DNA of 64,000 bases from Sphingopyxis sp. 2PD (GCF_005503695.1 NZ_SCMU01000009.1:46910-110909); one strand, 5' to 3'; numbered from the stretch's first letter, positions 28,459 to 38,023 are shown. A program made the numbers and translations. The notes: generated by a model from the sequence alone, not told the origin.

Positions 28459-29574
28459 CTACTTCCCCGTCACCGCACCACCGCCGGTAAACACCCGCAC
28501 CTCCGCCGACAGCCCGGCGATCATCTCGCGCGACGGCTTTTCGTCGAAGGCGATCCGCACCGGCACCCGCTGCGTCACCTTGACCCAGTTGCCCGTCGCA
28601 TTCTGCGCCGGCAGCACCGAAAATTCGCTGCCCGTTCCCGCGCCGATCGTCAGCACATGGCCGCGCACCTTCAGCCCCGGATAGGCGTCGAAGCTCACTT
28701 CGGCGCGCTGGCCGACGCGCATATTGGCGAGGTCGGTTTCCTTGAAATTGGCCTCGACCCACGGGTGTGCCGTGTCGACCAGCGTGACCGCGGGCAGCCC
28801 TGCGACCATCATCTGGCCGATCTGCAACCGGTCCGCTTGCGCGACGCGCCCGGCGCTTGGTGCGCGGACGGTGGTGCGGGCGAGGTTGACCTCGGCTTGC
28901 GAGCGCTGGACGCGCGCCGCTTCGATCTGCGGATTGACCCCGCTCGTGGGACCTGCGGCCAGCTTGGTGCGCGCCTCGGCCGCGGCGGCCTCGGCCTGCC
29001 GCACCCGCTCGCGCGCCTGCGCGACCGCATGGCGCGATGCGTCATAGGCGGCACGGGTGGTGAAGCCCTTCTCCATCAGTGCCGCCTGCCGCTGGAAATT
29101 GACCTCGGCAAAGGCGACATCTTCGCGGGCGGCGGCAATATCGACGCTCGACGTGCGGGCGCTCGCCGCCAGATTGCCGACGTCGACCTGCGCGGCGTCG
29201 ATCGCGGCATTGGCCTGCGCGACGCTCAACGCATAGGGTTCGCCGTCGATGCGGAACAGCAATTGCCCCGCGGCGACCTGCTGCCCGTCGCGCACGGCCA
29301 CTTCGGTGATCCGTCCGCCCACTTCGGCGGCGACCGATACCTTGTCCATCTGGACATAGGCGTTGTCGGTCGACACCGAACCGCCGCTGGTCAGCCACCA
29401 GCCAGCGCCCCCGGCGATCAGCAAGGCCGGCAGGCCGAACATCAACAAGCGGGTGCGCCACTTCGGCGCGTCCTTGGGGGCGGGCGCGGCGGCGGTGGGA
29501 GGCGGCACCGGGTCGGCCTGCGGCGCGGGTTTGGTGTCATCGGCGGCAGGGCGCGCGGGCGACAGCTGGTCCAT
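28459..29574 (-). CDS. emrA: HlyD/EmrA family membrane fusion protein
   Basis: 371 residues. A cytosolic Pro-rich N-terminus and one membrane helix (about residues 50-68) are followed by the lipoyl halves (VSTDNAYVQMDKVSVAAEVG and TTVRAPSAGRVAQADRLQIG) around a long alpha-hairpin (about 125-215), then the beta-barrel (HPWVEANFKETDLANMRVGQ). It bridges the EmrB permease to an outer-membrane channel. The start overlaps the marR stop by one base (TGATG). Confidence 0.94.
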   Translation of the reverse strand: MDQLSPARPAADDTKPAPQADPVPPPTAAAPAPKDAPKWRTRLLMFGLPALLIAGGAGWWLTSGGSVSTDNAYVQMDKVSVAAEVGGRITEVAVRDGQQVAAGQLLFRIDGEPYALSVAQANAAIDAAQVDVGNLAASARTSSVDIAAAREDVAFAEVNFQRQAALMEKGFTTRAAYDASRHAVAQARERVRQAEAAAAEARTKLAAGPTSGVNPQIEAARVQRSQAEVNLARTTVRAPSAGRVAQADRLQIGQMMVAGLPAVTLVDTAHPWVEANFKETDLANMRVGQRAEVSFDAYPGLKVRGHVLTIGAGTGSEFSVLPAQNATGNWVKVTQRVPVRIAFDEKPSREMIAGLSAEVRVFTGGGAVTGK

Positions 29575-30020
29575 CAGGCGGCCTCCTCTTCTTTCAGGCA
29601 TTCGCGGCGCGACAAATTGGCACGCACCCGCTCGACCAGCGCCGCGAGCTGCTCGCGCTCCGCGGCGGTCAGCCCCTCGGTCGCTTCGGCGTTCAGCGCA
29701 TCGGTGGTGGCGCGCATCGCGGTCAGCAGCTCTTCGGCGCCCGGCGCCAGATAGAGCAACCAAGCGCGGCGATCGCTCAGGTCGGCGCGGCGTTCGACCA
29801 GTCCGGCTTCCTCCAGCCGGTCGATCATCCGCGACAGCGTGATCGGTTCGACCTCGATCAGCTCGGCGAGCGGCCCCTGCCGGATGCCCTCATGGCGGCG
29901 CAGGTAGATCAGCAGCCGCCATTGCAGCGCGGTGATCCCGCTGTCGCGGGTGCGGGCGTTGAAGGCGCGGCGGAACAGCCGCGCGGTGTCGTTCAGCAGG
30001 AATCCGATCGTGTCACTCAT
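29574..30020 (-). CDS. MarR family transcriptional regulator of the emr locus
   Basis: 148 residues with the winged helix (TALQWRLLIYLRRHEGIRQG, VEPITLSRMIDRLEEAGLVE, DLSDRRAWLLYLA). ATG 30020 follows the palindrome at 30033-30048. It is first in the marR-emrA-emrB order, so ligand-relieved autorepression of the efflux genes is the likely scheme, as for EmrR/MprA. Confidence 0.92.
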   Translation of the reverse strand: MSDTIGFLLNDTARLFRRAFNARTRDSGITALQWRLLIYLRRHEGIRQGPLAELIEVEPITLSRMIDRLEEAGLVERRADLSDRRAWLLYLAPGAEELLTAMRATTDALNAEATEGLTAAEREQLAALVERVRANLSRRECLKEEEAA

Positions 30021-30032
30021 GGCATGCGATAT

Positions 30033-30048
30033 AATAGCAATTGCTATT
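30033..30048. promoter_or_regulatory. MarR operator candidate (perfect 16-base palindrome)
   Basis: AATAGCAATTGCTATT is fully self-complementary and begins 13 bases upstream of the marR start. It lies in an AT-rich patch that probably holds the promoters of the marR locus and, on the other side, of the gene at 30168. Confidence 0.75.
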
Positions 30049-30167
30049 AACTGCAAGCGACCCCACGCTGTGCGGCACTTTCGTAACCTTCCGCGAAATC
30101 GATCCACCTTGGTGTAAATTTCCCCGACAATGCTTGCAAAGTGGCGTCATTTCCGCAGGATGGCCCG

Positions 30168-30815
30168 ATGACCCTGACCGCAGACCTCTTCTGGTCGTTC
30201 CGCTCGCCCTATTCCTACCTCGCCATCGGCCGCTACCGCGCGCTCACAGCGAGCCACGACCTGTCGATCGACCTGCGTCCCGTCTATCCGCTCGCGATCC
30301 GCCAGCCCGACTTTTTCGAGCGCAACCACCCCAATTGGCTCAGCTACACGATGCGCGACATGATCCGCGTCGCGCAGTTTCACGGCATCCCCTTCGGCCC
30401 GCCGCGCCCCGACCCGATCGTCCAGAATGTGATGACGCGCGAGATTGCCGCCGACCAACCCTATATCTATCGCCTCACCCGGCTCGGCCAGGCGGCGTCG
30501 CGCCGCGGCAAGAGCCTGGCGTTTGCGCATGAGACGGCGCAGCTGATCTGGGGCGGCGCGCAGGACTGGCATCTCGGCGACCATCTGGCGGGAGCGGCGC
30601 AGCGCGCAGGTCTCGACCTCGCCGAACTCGACGCCGAGGCGGAGAAGGACGCGCAGCTGCTCGACAATGAGATTGCCGCGAATCAGGTCGCGCTCGAGAT
30701 CGCCGGCCATTGGGGCGTTCCGACGCTGGTTTTCGAGGGCGAGCCCTTTTTCGGACAGGACCGGATCGAGATGGCGAAGTGGCGGATGGAGCAAAAGGGG
30801 CTGCGCCCGCGCTGA
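30168..30815 (+). CDS. DsbA-fold 2-hydroxychromene-2-carboxylate isomerase-like protein
   Basis: 215 residues. FWSFRSPYSYLAIGRYRAL at the N-terminus has SPYSYL in place of a redox CxxC, as in glutathione-dependent HCCA isomerases and kappa-class GSTs. The C-terminus carries WGVPTLVFEGEPFFGQDRIE, with the typical cis-proline VPT. These enzymes act in naphthalene-type degradation, but orphans are common and no other pathway gene is adjacent. ATG 30168 is used. Confidence 0.88.
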   Translation: MTLTADLFWSFRSPYSYLAIGRYRALTASHDLSIDLRPVYPLAIRQPDFFERNHPNWLSYTMRDMIRVAQFHGIPFGPPRPDPIVQNVMTREIAADQPYIYRLTRLGQAASRRGKSLAFAHETAQLIWGGAQDWHLGDHLAGAAQRAGLDLAELDAEAEKDAQLLDNEIAANQVALEIAGHWGVPTLVFEGEPFFGQDRIEMAKWRMEQKGLRPR

Positions 30816-30857
30816 ACGCCCTTGCTCAACCAGCCGCCGCAGGGGCATAGGCCGGAC

Positions 30858-31622
30858 ATGACGATCGACCCCAAATTTTTCGAAGCGCGCGACGACGTGC
30901 GGCTGGCTTGGCGCGAGATCGGGCCGGAGGCGGGGGGCGGCAGGCCGCTGATCCTGCTCCACGGCCTGTTTTCGAGCGGCGAGATCAACTGGATCAAGTT
31001 CGGCACCGCCGCACGGATCGCGGCCGAAGGCTACCGAGTCATCATGCCCGACCTGCGCGTCCACGGATCGAGCGACGCACCGCACGAGGACGAATTTTAC
31101 CCCGCTGATGTGCTGGTGCGCGACCTGGAGGATCTTGTGGCGCAGCTGGGCCTCGCCGACTTCGACCTCGGCGGCTTCTCGCTGGGTGCACGGACCAGCG
31201 CGCGCGCCGTCGTTGCGGGCATGCGGCCCGGGCGCTTGATCCTCGGTGGCATGGGCCTTGCGGGGCTCGCAGGCTGGCAGCGGCGCGGGCGTTTCTTCAA
31301 ACGTGTCATCGCCGAATATGAAACTGCGAAACGCGGCGACGACACCTGGCTGTCGATCCAGTTCATGAAAACCATGCGGGTCGACCGCATCGCCGCGGGC
31401 CACCTCCTCGACAGCTTCACCGACACCACACCGGACATGCTCGCGGCGATCACGATGCCGACGCTCGTGGTGTGCGGCGCCGACGATCAGGACAATGGCT
31501 CGGCATCCGAACTCGTCGCCGCGCTCGCCGACGCGCGGCTCGCGACGATTCCGGGAACGCATATGTCGAGCGTGACGCAGCCCGAACTCGGCGAGGCGAT
31601 CGCGGCCTTCCTGACCGCTTGA
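30858..31622 (+). CDS. Alpha/beta-fold hydrolase
   Basis: 254 residues. The nucleophile elbow is GFSLG (near residue 105), the oxyanion region LILLHGLFSSGEINW, and the probable acid and histidine are in VVCGADDQDNGS and IPGTHMSSV. Substrate unknown. It starts 42 bases after the isomerase-like gene and may share its transcript. Confidence 0.88.
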   Translation: MTIDPKFFEARDDVRLAWREIGPEAGGGRPLILLHGLFSSGEINWIKFGTAARIAAEGYRVIMPDLRVHGSSDAPHEDEFYPADVLVRDLEDLVAQLGLADFDLGGFSLGARTSARAVVAGMRPGRLILGGMGLAGLAGWQRRGRFFKRVIAEYETAKRGDDTWLSIQFMKTMRVDRIAAGHLLDSFTDTTPDMLAAITMPTLVVCGADDQDNGSASELVAALADARLATIPGTHMSSVTQPELGEAIAAFLTA

Positions 31623-31697
31623 CCGGACTCGCGCCAAGCGCCTAGCTGTTGGCATTGCGCCAGAGAGCGCTGCGATAACATCCAGAGGACGCGCCCC

Positions 31698-33545
31698 ATG
31701 AAAGCCATGATTTCAAGCCTTTCGCTTGCCCTGTCGCTCGCCGTTGCCGGCCCCGCCGTTGCGGCGGACCAAAAGCCCCCGGCCTCGGCTGCCAAGACTG
31801 CGAAACCTACCGCCGCCGACGCCGACGCCTTCATCGCCGCCGTCGAAAAGGATTTGTTCGACTATACGGTCGAGGCGAGCCAGGTGAACTGGGTCAACAG
31901 CACCTATCTGACCGAAGACACCGACGCGATGGCCTCGCGGATCAACGCCGTCGGGACCGAAAAGGCGGTCAAATACGCCCTCGAAGCCGCTAAATATAAG
32001 GATGTGGCAGGGCTGAGCGTCGACACGAAGCGCAAGCTCGACATATTGCGCACCGGCCTCGTCCTGCCCGCGCCGACCAAGCCCGGTGCGGCGACCGAAC
32101 TCAACCAGATCGCGACCGACCTGCAATCGCAATATGGCAAGGGCCGCGGCACGCTCGGCGGCAAGGAAATCTCGGGTTCGGACATCGAGGCCGAGATGGG
32201 CAATCTCGAGCGGACCCCCGCCGAACTCGCCGAGATGTGGACCAGCTGGCACGACAATGTCGGTGCGCCGATGAAGGATGACTATGCCCGCCTGGTCGGC
32301 ATCGCCAACGAGGGCGCGAAGGAATTGGGCTTCGCTAACACCGGCGCGATGTGGCGCTCGGGTTACGATATGTCGCCCGAAGATTTCGCCAAGACGACCG
32401 AGCGCCTATGGCAGGAAGTCAAGCCGCTCTACATGGCGCTCCACACCTACACGCGCTGGAAACTCAACGAAAAATATGGCGACGCGGTGCAGCCGAAGAC
32501 CGGCCCGATCCGCGCCGACCTGCTTGGCAATATGTGGGCGCAGGAATGGGGCAATATCTACCCGCTCGTTGCGCCTGCGGGGTCCGGCGACCTCGGCTAT
32601 GACGTCGGCGAACTGCTGACCGCGCAGGGCAAGTCGCCGCTCGACATGGTCAAGATTGGCGAGAATTTCTATTCGTCGCTGGGGATGGCACCGCTGCCCG
32701 AAACCTTCTGGAAGCGCAGCATGTTCACCAAGCCCGCCGACCGCGAGGTCGTCTGCCACGCGTCGGCGTGGGATGTCGACAACAAGGACGATATCCGCAT
32801 CAAGATGTGCATCAAGGTGAATGCCGACGACTTCGTCACCATCCACCACGAGCTCGGCCATAATTATTACCAGCGCGCCTATAACAAGCAGCCGTTCCTG
32901 TATCTGAACGGCGCCAATGACGGTTTCCACGAGGCAATCGGCGATTTCGTCGCGCTGTCGATCACCCCGCAATATTTGGTCGACATCGGCCTGCTCGACA
33001 CGGCGAAGGTGCCGAGCGCCGACAAGGACATCGGCCTCTTGCTGCGGCAGGCGATGGACAAGGTCGCGTTCCTGCCGTTCGGCCTGCTCGTCGACCGCTG
33101 GCGCTGGGGTGTGTTCGACGGCACGATCAAGCCCGCCGATTACAACAAGGCGTGGACGCAGCTGCGCACCCAATATCAGGGTATCGTGCCGCCGGGCGAG
33201 CGGCCGGCGAACGCGTTCGACGCGGGTGCGAAGTTCCACATTCCCGGCAACACGCCCTACACCCGCTATTTCCTCGCGCGCATCCTGCAGTTCCAGTTCT
33301 ACGAAGCCGCGTGCAAGCAGGCGGGCTGGACCGGGCCGCTCCACCGCTGCTCCTTCTACGGCAACAAGGAGGTCGGCGCGAAGCTCAATGCGATGCTCGA
33401 AATGGGGGCGTCGAAACCCTGGCCCGACGCGCTCGAAGCCTTCACCGGCACCCGCGAGATGTCAGGCAAGGCGATGGCCGATTATTTTGCGCCGCTGAAA
33501 ACATGGCTCGACGAACAGAATAAGGGCAAACCAACGGGGTGGTGA
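31698..33545 (+). CDS. M2 family peptidyl-dipeptidase (angiotensin-converting enzyme-like)
   Basis: 615 residues with a signal peptide (cleavage after AGPAVAA near residue 23). The zinc motif HHELGH is near 382 and the third ligand is in FHEAIGDFVALS, about 24 residues later. Upstream features fit the ACE fold: DLQSQYGKGRG and LWQEVKPLYMALHTYTRWKL. It is exported and cleaves dipeptides from peptide C-termini; ACE-like enzymes are common in sphingomonads and xanthomonads. The next gene starts within its stop. Confidence 0.94.
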   Translation: MKAMISSLSLALSLAVAGPAVAADQKPPASAAKTAKPTAADADAFIAAVEKDLFDYTVEASQVNWVNSTYLTEDTDAMASRINAVGTEKAVKYALEAAKYKDVAGLSVDTKRKLDILRTGLVLPAPTKPGAATELNQIATDLQSQYGKGRGTLGGKEISGSDIEAEMGNLERTPAELAEMWTSWHDNVGAPMKDDYARLVGIANEGAKELGFANTGAMWRSGYDMSPEDFAKTTERLWQEVKPLYMALHTYTRWKLNEKYGDAVQPKTGPIRADLLGNMWAQEWGNIYPLVAPAGSGDLGYDVGELLTAQGKSPLDMVKIGENFYSSLGMAPLPETFWKRSMFTKPADREVVCHASAWDVDNKDDIRIKMCIKVNADDFVTIHHELGHNYYQRAYNKQPFLYLNGANDGFHEAIGDFVALSITPQYLVDIGLLDTAKVPSADKDIGLLLRQAMDKVAFLPFGLLVDRWRWGVFDGTIKPADYNKAWTQLRTQYQGIVPPGERPANAFDAGAKFHIPGNTPYTRYFLARILQFQFYEAACKQAGWTGPLHRCSFYGNKEVGAKLNAMLEMGASKPWPDALEAFTGTREMSGKAMADYFAPLKTWLDEQNKGKPTGW

Positions 33546-34390
33546 GGGCTCCATTACTGCTGCTGGCATTCGGCGCGGCGATCCCTGCGATTGCCGCGCC
33601 GCCTCCGCCTCCGTTGCACCCTGACGATCTGCCGCGGGTGCTCGATGGCTATGACGTCGCGGGGTATTACAGTCGCTATTCCTACTGGCTGGAGGCTCAG
33701 AAAGGGCCAGTGATCGACGTCCTGATGGCGGAAATTCCCGCTATCGATGGGTATAGGGCGCTGGACCCCATCGTCGGCTACCGGAAATTCGTCGATTATG
33801 GCCACTATCAGTCCGGCGAAATTCGAAGCTATTGCCGGGTGATTGACGATTGGCGGTCTGATCCCAGTGACTGCCTGATCGTATCGCGAAAGATCAATAT
33901 CCCATTCGCTGTTCTGGATGACGATGGTCCGCTTGGTAAATATATGCGCCGGTCGTTTGATCCGGCCAAGCTTGTTGCCGGGCTGAAGGCAAAGGCTGTT
34001 GCGCGCGATGCTGACCTATGGCGCGCGCCTCCCGATGCGGTTTTTGCTTCGCTCGGTTCGCCCGTGCCGTCGCTTCGAGAAAATGCCCAAATCACGCAGG
34101 TCGATTCGGCGCAGTGTCCCGCGATGCGCGACGAATTGACCCGGCTGGAGACACGTGAAATGCGCTTTGCGATCGATATGACGACCGTTGCCGACGACCG
34201 CGTTGTCGCCGCGCCGCCGCCTCATTCGGTGCGCCGCGAAGACTTTTTGCGGCTCCGCACCGCTACCGGATTTGTGACGGTGACGGGCGATCAGCGAAGC
34301 GTGTATGACCATTTGGCGCCCGTTTATGCGGCGATCGATGCGTGTGAGGCGGCGCAGGCCAAAAGCCGTTTGCCTACTGTCACAGATTAA
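33542..34390 (+). CDS. Exported protein of unknown function
   Basis: About 282 residues from GTG 33542 (GTG 33539 is equally possible). It has a signal peptide (LLLLAFGAAIPAIAA) and a Pro-rich mature start. The body is rich in Asp, Tyr and Arg with cysteines in YCRVIDDW, DCLIVSRK, AQCPAMRD and DACEAAQ, probably paired as disulfides. I recognise no family. The GTG overlaps the stop of the M2 peptidase gene, so the two are probably co-translated. Lower GC than its neighbours. Confidence 0.75.
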   Translation: MRAPLLLLAFGAAIPAIAAPPPPPLHPDDLPRVLDGYDVAGYYSRYSYWLEAQKGPVIDVLMAEIPAIDGYRALDPIVGYRKFVDYGHYQSGEIRSYCRVIDDWRSDPSDCLIVSRKINIPFAVLDDDGPLGKYMRRSFDPAKLVAGLKAKAVARDADLWRAPPDAVFASLGSPVPSLRENAQITQVDSAQCPAMRDELTRLETREMRFAIDMTTVADDRVVAAPPPHSVRREDFLRLRTATGFVTVTGDQRSVYDHLAPVYAAIDACEAAQAKSRLPTVTD

Positions 34391-34713
34391 TCTGCCTCCA
34401 CCGATTGCTTGAACCGCGCCAAGCGCGCGCTCACCGCTGCCGCGTGCGGGCCGATCCAGCGGTCGTGGATGTCCTGGATCGGTATTGCGTTGAGGTGGTT
34501 CCAGCGCTCGCGACCACGGCGTTCGGCGATGATCAGCCCCGCATCTTCCAGAACTTTCAGATGTTGCATCACGGTGCAGCGGTCGATGTTGGCGAAGTTG
34601 CCGCACAGCGTCCCGGTCGTCAGGGGCTGGTCCTTGAGCGTGTCGAGGATCTGGCGGCGGATGTGCGACGCCAGTGCCTTGAAAACCTTATCATATTCTT
34701 CGTGAATTGACAT
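34387..34713 (-). CDS. ArsR family winged-helix repressor
   Basis: 108 residues. YDKVFKALASHIRRQILDTL, TTGTLCGNFANIDRCTVMQH and VLEDAGLIIAERRGRERWNH form the ArsR winged helix; the C-terminus is a helical tail. Cysteines in LCGNF and DRCTV lie within the helix-turn-helix, not in the classical metal site, so a non-metal role is likely. ATG 34713 sits within a palindrome. It is divergent from an SRPBCC gene, a pairing seen often. Confidence 0.9.
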   Translation of the reverse strand: MSIHEEYDKVFKALASHIRRQILDTLKDQPLTTGTLCGNFANIDRCTVMQHLKVLEDAGLIIAERRGRERWNHLNAIPIQDIHDRWIGPHAAAVSARLARFKQSVEAD

Positions 34714-34731
34714 GTTATAAAAATATAACAT
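34712..34731. promoter_or_regulatory. ArsR operator candidate
   Basis: ATGTTATA / TATAACAT perfect 8-base arms around AAAA, covering the start codon region of the ArsR gene and lying 31 bases from the divergent SRPBCC start. One site could regulate both genes. Confidence 0.7.
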
Positions 34732-34761
34732 AATGATACGCGAATCAAGCGGAGAGTGTCG

Positions 34762-35244
34762 ATGGAGCTGAAATTTCGGGTTGCGGCGCGGATTGCCAAG
34801 CCGGTTCACCAAGTGTTCGAAGCGGTTGCCGATCCGGCGCAGCTGTCCGAATATTTCACCACCGGCGGCGCCGAGGGGCGGCTCGAGACCGGCGCGACGG
34901 TGACATGGGATTTTGCCGATTTCCCGGGCGCCTTCCCCGTCCATGTCATCGAGGTCGTGGCAGACGAAAAGATCGTGCTCGAATGGCAGGCGAGTGAGGG
35001 TGAAGCGCACAATGTCGAAGGTAGCGAGCCCAAGGATGCCGACTATCGGACGCGCGTGACGATGAGTTTAAAGGCGCTCGACGATGGCCGCACGCTGGTC
35101 GAGATCGCCGAGGAGGGCTGGCGCGAAAATCAGGACGCGCTGGGCGCGAGCTATGGCAATTGCCAGGGCTGGTCGCAAATGCTGTGCGCGCTCAAGGCTT
35201 GGCTCGAGCATGGCATCAACCTGCGCGAGGGCATGTATCGCTGA
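34762..35244 (+). CDS. SRPBCC (AHSA1/START-like) domain protein
   Basis: 160 residues. The N-terminus KFRVAARIAKPVHQVFEAVA, the strand VTWDFADFPGAFPVHVIEVV, and the C-terminal helix GWSQMLCALKAWLEHGIN match the hydrophobic-cavity AHSA1 fold. The ligand is unknown. The ATG at 34762 follows GGAGAG. It is probably controlled by the divergent ArsR protein. Confidence 0.9.
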   Translation: MELKFRVAARIAKPVHQVFEAVADPAQLSEYFTTGGAEGRLETGATVTWDFADFPGAFPVHVIEVVADEKIVLEWQASEGEAHNVEGSEPKDADYRTRVTMSLKALDDGRTLVEIAEEGWRENQDALGASYGNCQGWSQMLCALKAWLEHGINLREGMYR

Positions 35245-35349
35245 ATATCGCCGCGATCCGGCGGCGAGATACCCGGTACATCTTTGCAGTGGCGCGGAAG
35301 CACCGGCGCGGCGATGCTATTTGCCTTTGATGCAAGGAAAGGCAATCGA

Positions 35350-36171
35350 GTGAAGCGTGTCATGCTGACGGCCGCGGGCCTGTTACTGAGCGCCGGTACC
35401 GCGCAGGCCGCGACCTGCGACGACACTTTTGTCAAAAAGGGCAATCCGGTGACCGGTCTGCGCTTTGTCGCGACCACGACCGTGCCGAACATGAGCATGC
35501 GGAGCGCGATCGGACAGCTCAACGGCATCGTCGCGGCAAAAGGCTATGCGATCCTGGCGGTCGAACCCGACGGCGGCGCGATGCTGGTCGAACCGCCGCC
35601 CACCGGCAAGTCGCGCCCGTTCCCGATCGAGATTGCCGCTGACGGCGCGGGGACGGTGCGCATGGAGGCAAAGCTGCGCGCCGGAATGGGCATCCCCGAT
35701 GCCGCGGCCAAGGCCGAAATGTGCGGCATCCTGGCCCAGCTCAGAGGCGGCAAGGCGGGCGAAGCGCTCGCGGCGAAGGGGCTGGGCGCAACCAGTGCGC
35801 CCGGCGCTCCGGTTCGCATGAGCGTCTTGCGATTCTCGCAGGACATCACCGGGCAGGCGGACAAGAATAATGCGGCGGTGCAGAAACGCTATGAGGGGCG
35901 GCAGTTCACCCTCTATGGGCCGGTGTCCTATGTGGGGCCGGCGAGCGGCAGCTATCGCGTCGAATGGAAATTGCTGTCCAGCGTGCTGACCGACATCGTC
36001 CCGGGCCGCGCGTCGGCGGGTTTTTCGGTCAACTGCATCCTCGCCCCGGGGCAGAGCGTTTATGCGCTGCAGTTGAAACCCAACAAGCATGTCGAGCTGA
36101 CGGGCACGTTCGATGAGCTCGATTATGGGCTGTCGTCGGTGTGGTTGAAGGATTGCCGGCCGGTCAAGTAA
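35350..36171 (+). CDS. Exported protein, possible OB-fold C-terminus
   Basis: 273 residues from GTG 35350 (ATG 35314 and 35362 are alternatives). The signal peptide ends GTAQAA and is followed by cysteine in TCDDTF. Residues about 15-130 form one region, VPNMSMRSAIGQLNGIVAAKG; the second part (YEGRQFTLYGPVSYVGPASG through KPNKHVELTGTFDELDYG) resembles tRNA_anti-like OB-fold domains of bacterial exported proteins. No function can be assigned. A terminator follows. Confidence 0.75.
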   Translation: MKRVMLTAAGLLLSAGTAQAATCDDTFVKKGNPVTGLRFVATTTVPNMSMRSAIGQLNGIVAAKGYAILAVEPDGGAMLVEPPPTGKSRPFPIEIAADGAGTVRMEAKLRAGMGIPDAAAKAEMCGILAQLRGGKAGEALAAKGLGATSAPGAPVRMSVLRFSQDITGQADKNNAAVQKRYEGRQFTLYGPVSYVGPASGSYRVEWKLLSSVLTDIVPGRASAGFSVNCILAPGQSVYALQLKPNKHVELTGTFDELDYGLSSVWLKDCRPVK

Positions 36172-36193
36172 ACGGATCGGAGCGGCGCGCCTA

Positions 36194-36222
36194 CCTCTTC
36201 CTCTGAAGAGGAGGGTTTTTTT
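36194..36222 (+). terminator. Intrinsic terminator
   Basis: CCTCTTCCTCTGAAGAGGAG followed by GGTTTTTTT: a short stem with a run of seven T, just past the stop at 36171. Confidence 0.75.
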
Positions 36223-36260
36223 GGCCTTTGGCGTCATGCAAGCCGCAGCTTCCGATTTTC

Positions 36261-36337
36261 GTCATCCCGGCGAAGGCCGGGATCTCTCCCTCCCGTACTA
36301 ACGTACCGGCGAGATCCCGGCCTTCGCCGGGATGACG
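36261..36337. repeat. Palindromic repeat, family E (copy 1)
   Basis: GTCATCCCGGCGAAGGCCGG with GATCTC at the left mirrored by GAGATCCCGGCCTTCGCCGG with GATGAC at the right. Related elements lie at 53793-53818 (single arm) and 56444-56520. Confidence 0.88.
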
Positions 36338-36405
36338 ATTGTGATGAGATCGGCCTTCGGTCGCCAGCGTTCGTACCGAAGGCCGTCGCGTTGGCAGCGA
36401 TCGCC

Positions 36406-37887
36406 CTACCGGAACGGCGGCTCGTTGAACGCGCGCAATTTGCGGCTGTGCAGCTTGGCGCCTTCGTCGCGCATCGTTTCGCACGCGCGGATGCCGATCT
36501 GGAGGTGCGCGGCGATCGCTTCTTCGTAGAAGCGGTTCGCCTGTCCGGGCAGCTTGAGTTCGCCGTGGAGCGGCTTGTCGCTGACGCAGAGCAGCGTGCC
36601 GTAGGGGACGCGGAAGCGGTAGCCCTGCGCGGCGATCGTCGCCGATTCCATGTCGATGCCGATCGCGCGCGACTGCGAAAAGCGCAGCGCGCTGTCGGTA
36701 TAGCGCAGTTCCCAGTTGCGGTCGTCGGTGGTGACGACGGTACCGGTGCGCATGCGTTTCTTGAGGTCGGCGCCCGTGGCGCCCGACACCGCTTCGGCGG
36801 CGCTGGCGAGCGCGACCTGCACTTCGGCGATCGGCGGGATCGGGATTTCGGGGGGCAGGACGCTGTCGAGGATATGATCGTCGCGCAGATACGCATGGGC
36901 GAGCACATAATCGCCGATGCGCTGGCTGGGGCGCAGCCCACCGCAATGGCCGATCATCAGCCATGCCTCGGGCCGCAGCACCGCCAGATGGTCGCAGATC
37001 GTCTTGGCGTTCGACGGGCCGACGCCAATGTTGACCAGCGTGATGCCGCCGCCGTCGGGCGCGATCAGGTGGTATGCGGGCATCTGGTGCCGCCGCCACG
37101 CGCTGTCGGCGACGAGCGCGCTGGCGTTGACGCCCGGCTGGTCGACGTAGAGCCCTGCGGCCCCGGCGAGCGCGGTGTAGCGGCCCTGCCCGACCTGCGA
37201 TCCTGCCCAGGCGACGAACTCGTCGACATAGCGGTGATAGTTGGTGAACAGGATATAGCGCTGAAAATGCTCGGGCGCGGTGCCGGTGTAGTGGCGGAGG
37301 CGCGCGAGGCTGAAGTCGGTGCGCAGCGCGTCGAACAGCGCCAGCGGCTGCGACTTCGCGGGATCGGCGCCGAACAGGCCGTCGGCGAGCTCGTCGCCGA
37401 TGTCGGCAAGCTCGGTGGTGGGGAAGTGGCGCGCGAGTTCGAGCGGGGTGACCCCGCCCATGTCCGACCCGTCGCTGGCGTCGAGCACATAGGGAAAGGG
37501 GATCTGCTGCCCGGTGCGCGTAACTTCGAGCGTGATGTCATAATGACGCGCGAGCAGGCCGAGCTGGTCGCGCAGATAGTCGGCGAACAGGTCGGGGCGG
37601 GTGACGGTGGTGACAAATTCGCCCGCGCGCTCGAACTGGCCGAAGGCGAGATTATGCCCCGTTTGCCCTTCGCGCTGTTCGCCGGTGGTGGTCAGGCGGA
37701 TTGCCGGATAGTCGAACAGCCCAGTCGCCGCGGCATCGGCCGGCGGCAGGGTGCGATCGCGGACATAGGCGGCGATGGCGGATTTGAGGTTGGTGACCGA
37801 AGTGCGGAACCGGTCCTGCAGTTCGGCGATGATGCCGTGGACGAGGGCGGTGGGATCGGTGGTTTCGTGTGATGCGTTGGACGTCAT
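36406..37887 (-). CDS. amn: AMP nucleosidase
   Basis: 493 residues; hydrolyses AMP to adenine and ribose 5-phosphate. The N-terminal Amn-specific domain covers about residues 1-175, and the C-terminal phosphorylase-like domain carries ITLVNIGVGPSNAKTICDHL, WLMIGHCGGLRPSQRIGDYV, and the nucleoside-phosphorylase pattern IGIDMESATIAAQGYRFRVP. ATG 37887 gives the normal length; the longer frame runs into repeat-rich DNA. Single-gene unit. Confidence 0.94.
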   Translation of the reverse strand: MTSNASHETTDPTALVHGIIAELQDRFRTSVTNLKSAIAAYVRDRTLPPADAAATGLFDYPAIRLTTTGEQREGQTGHNLAFGQFERAGEFVTTVTRPDLFADYLRDQLGLLARHYDITLEVTRTGQQIPFPYVLDASDGSDMGGVTPLELARHFPTTELADIGDELADGLFGADPAKSQPLALFDALRTDFSLARLRHYTGTAPEHFQRYILFTNYHRYVDEFVAWAGSQVGQGRYTALAGAAGLYVDQPGVNASALVADSAWRRHQMPAYHLIAPDGGGITLVNIGVGPSNAKTICDHLAVLRPEAWLMIGHCGGLRPSQRIGDYVLAHAYLRDDHILDSVLPPEIPIPPIAEVQVALASAAEAVSGATGADLKKRMRTGTVVTTDDRNWELRYTDSALRFSQSRAIGIDMESATIAAQGYRFRVPYGTLLCVSDKPLHGELKLPGQANRFYEEAIAAHLQIGIRACETMRDEGAKLHSRKLRAFNEPPFR

Positions 37888-37956
37888 CGCGACGCTGTTG
37901 CACGAAATTGTGACAAAAGGGAAGAGGGTCGCAATGCCGCGGACCCCTGCGCTCGC

Positions 37957-38023
37957 CATCCCGGACTTGATCCGGAATCCATGACTTCAGCGTCCTCGTG
38001 GATCCCGGATCAAGTCCGGGATG
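37957..38023. repeat. Palindromic repeat, family F
   Basis: CATCCCGGACTTGATCCGGA on the left, GGATCCCGGATCAAGTCCGG with GATGACG on the right. It lies between amn and the peroxiredoxin gene. Confidence 0.85.
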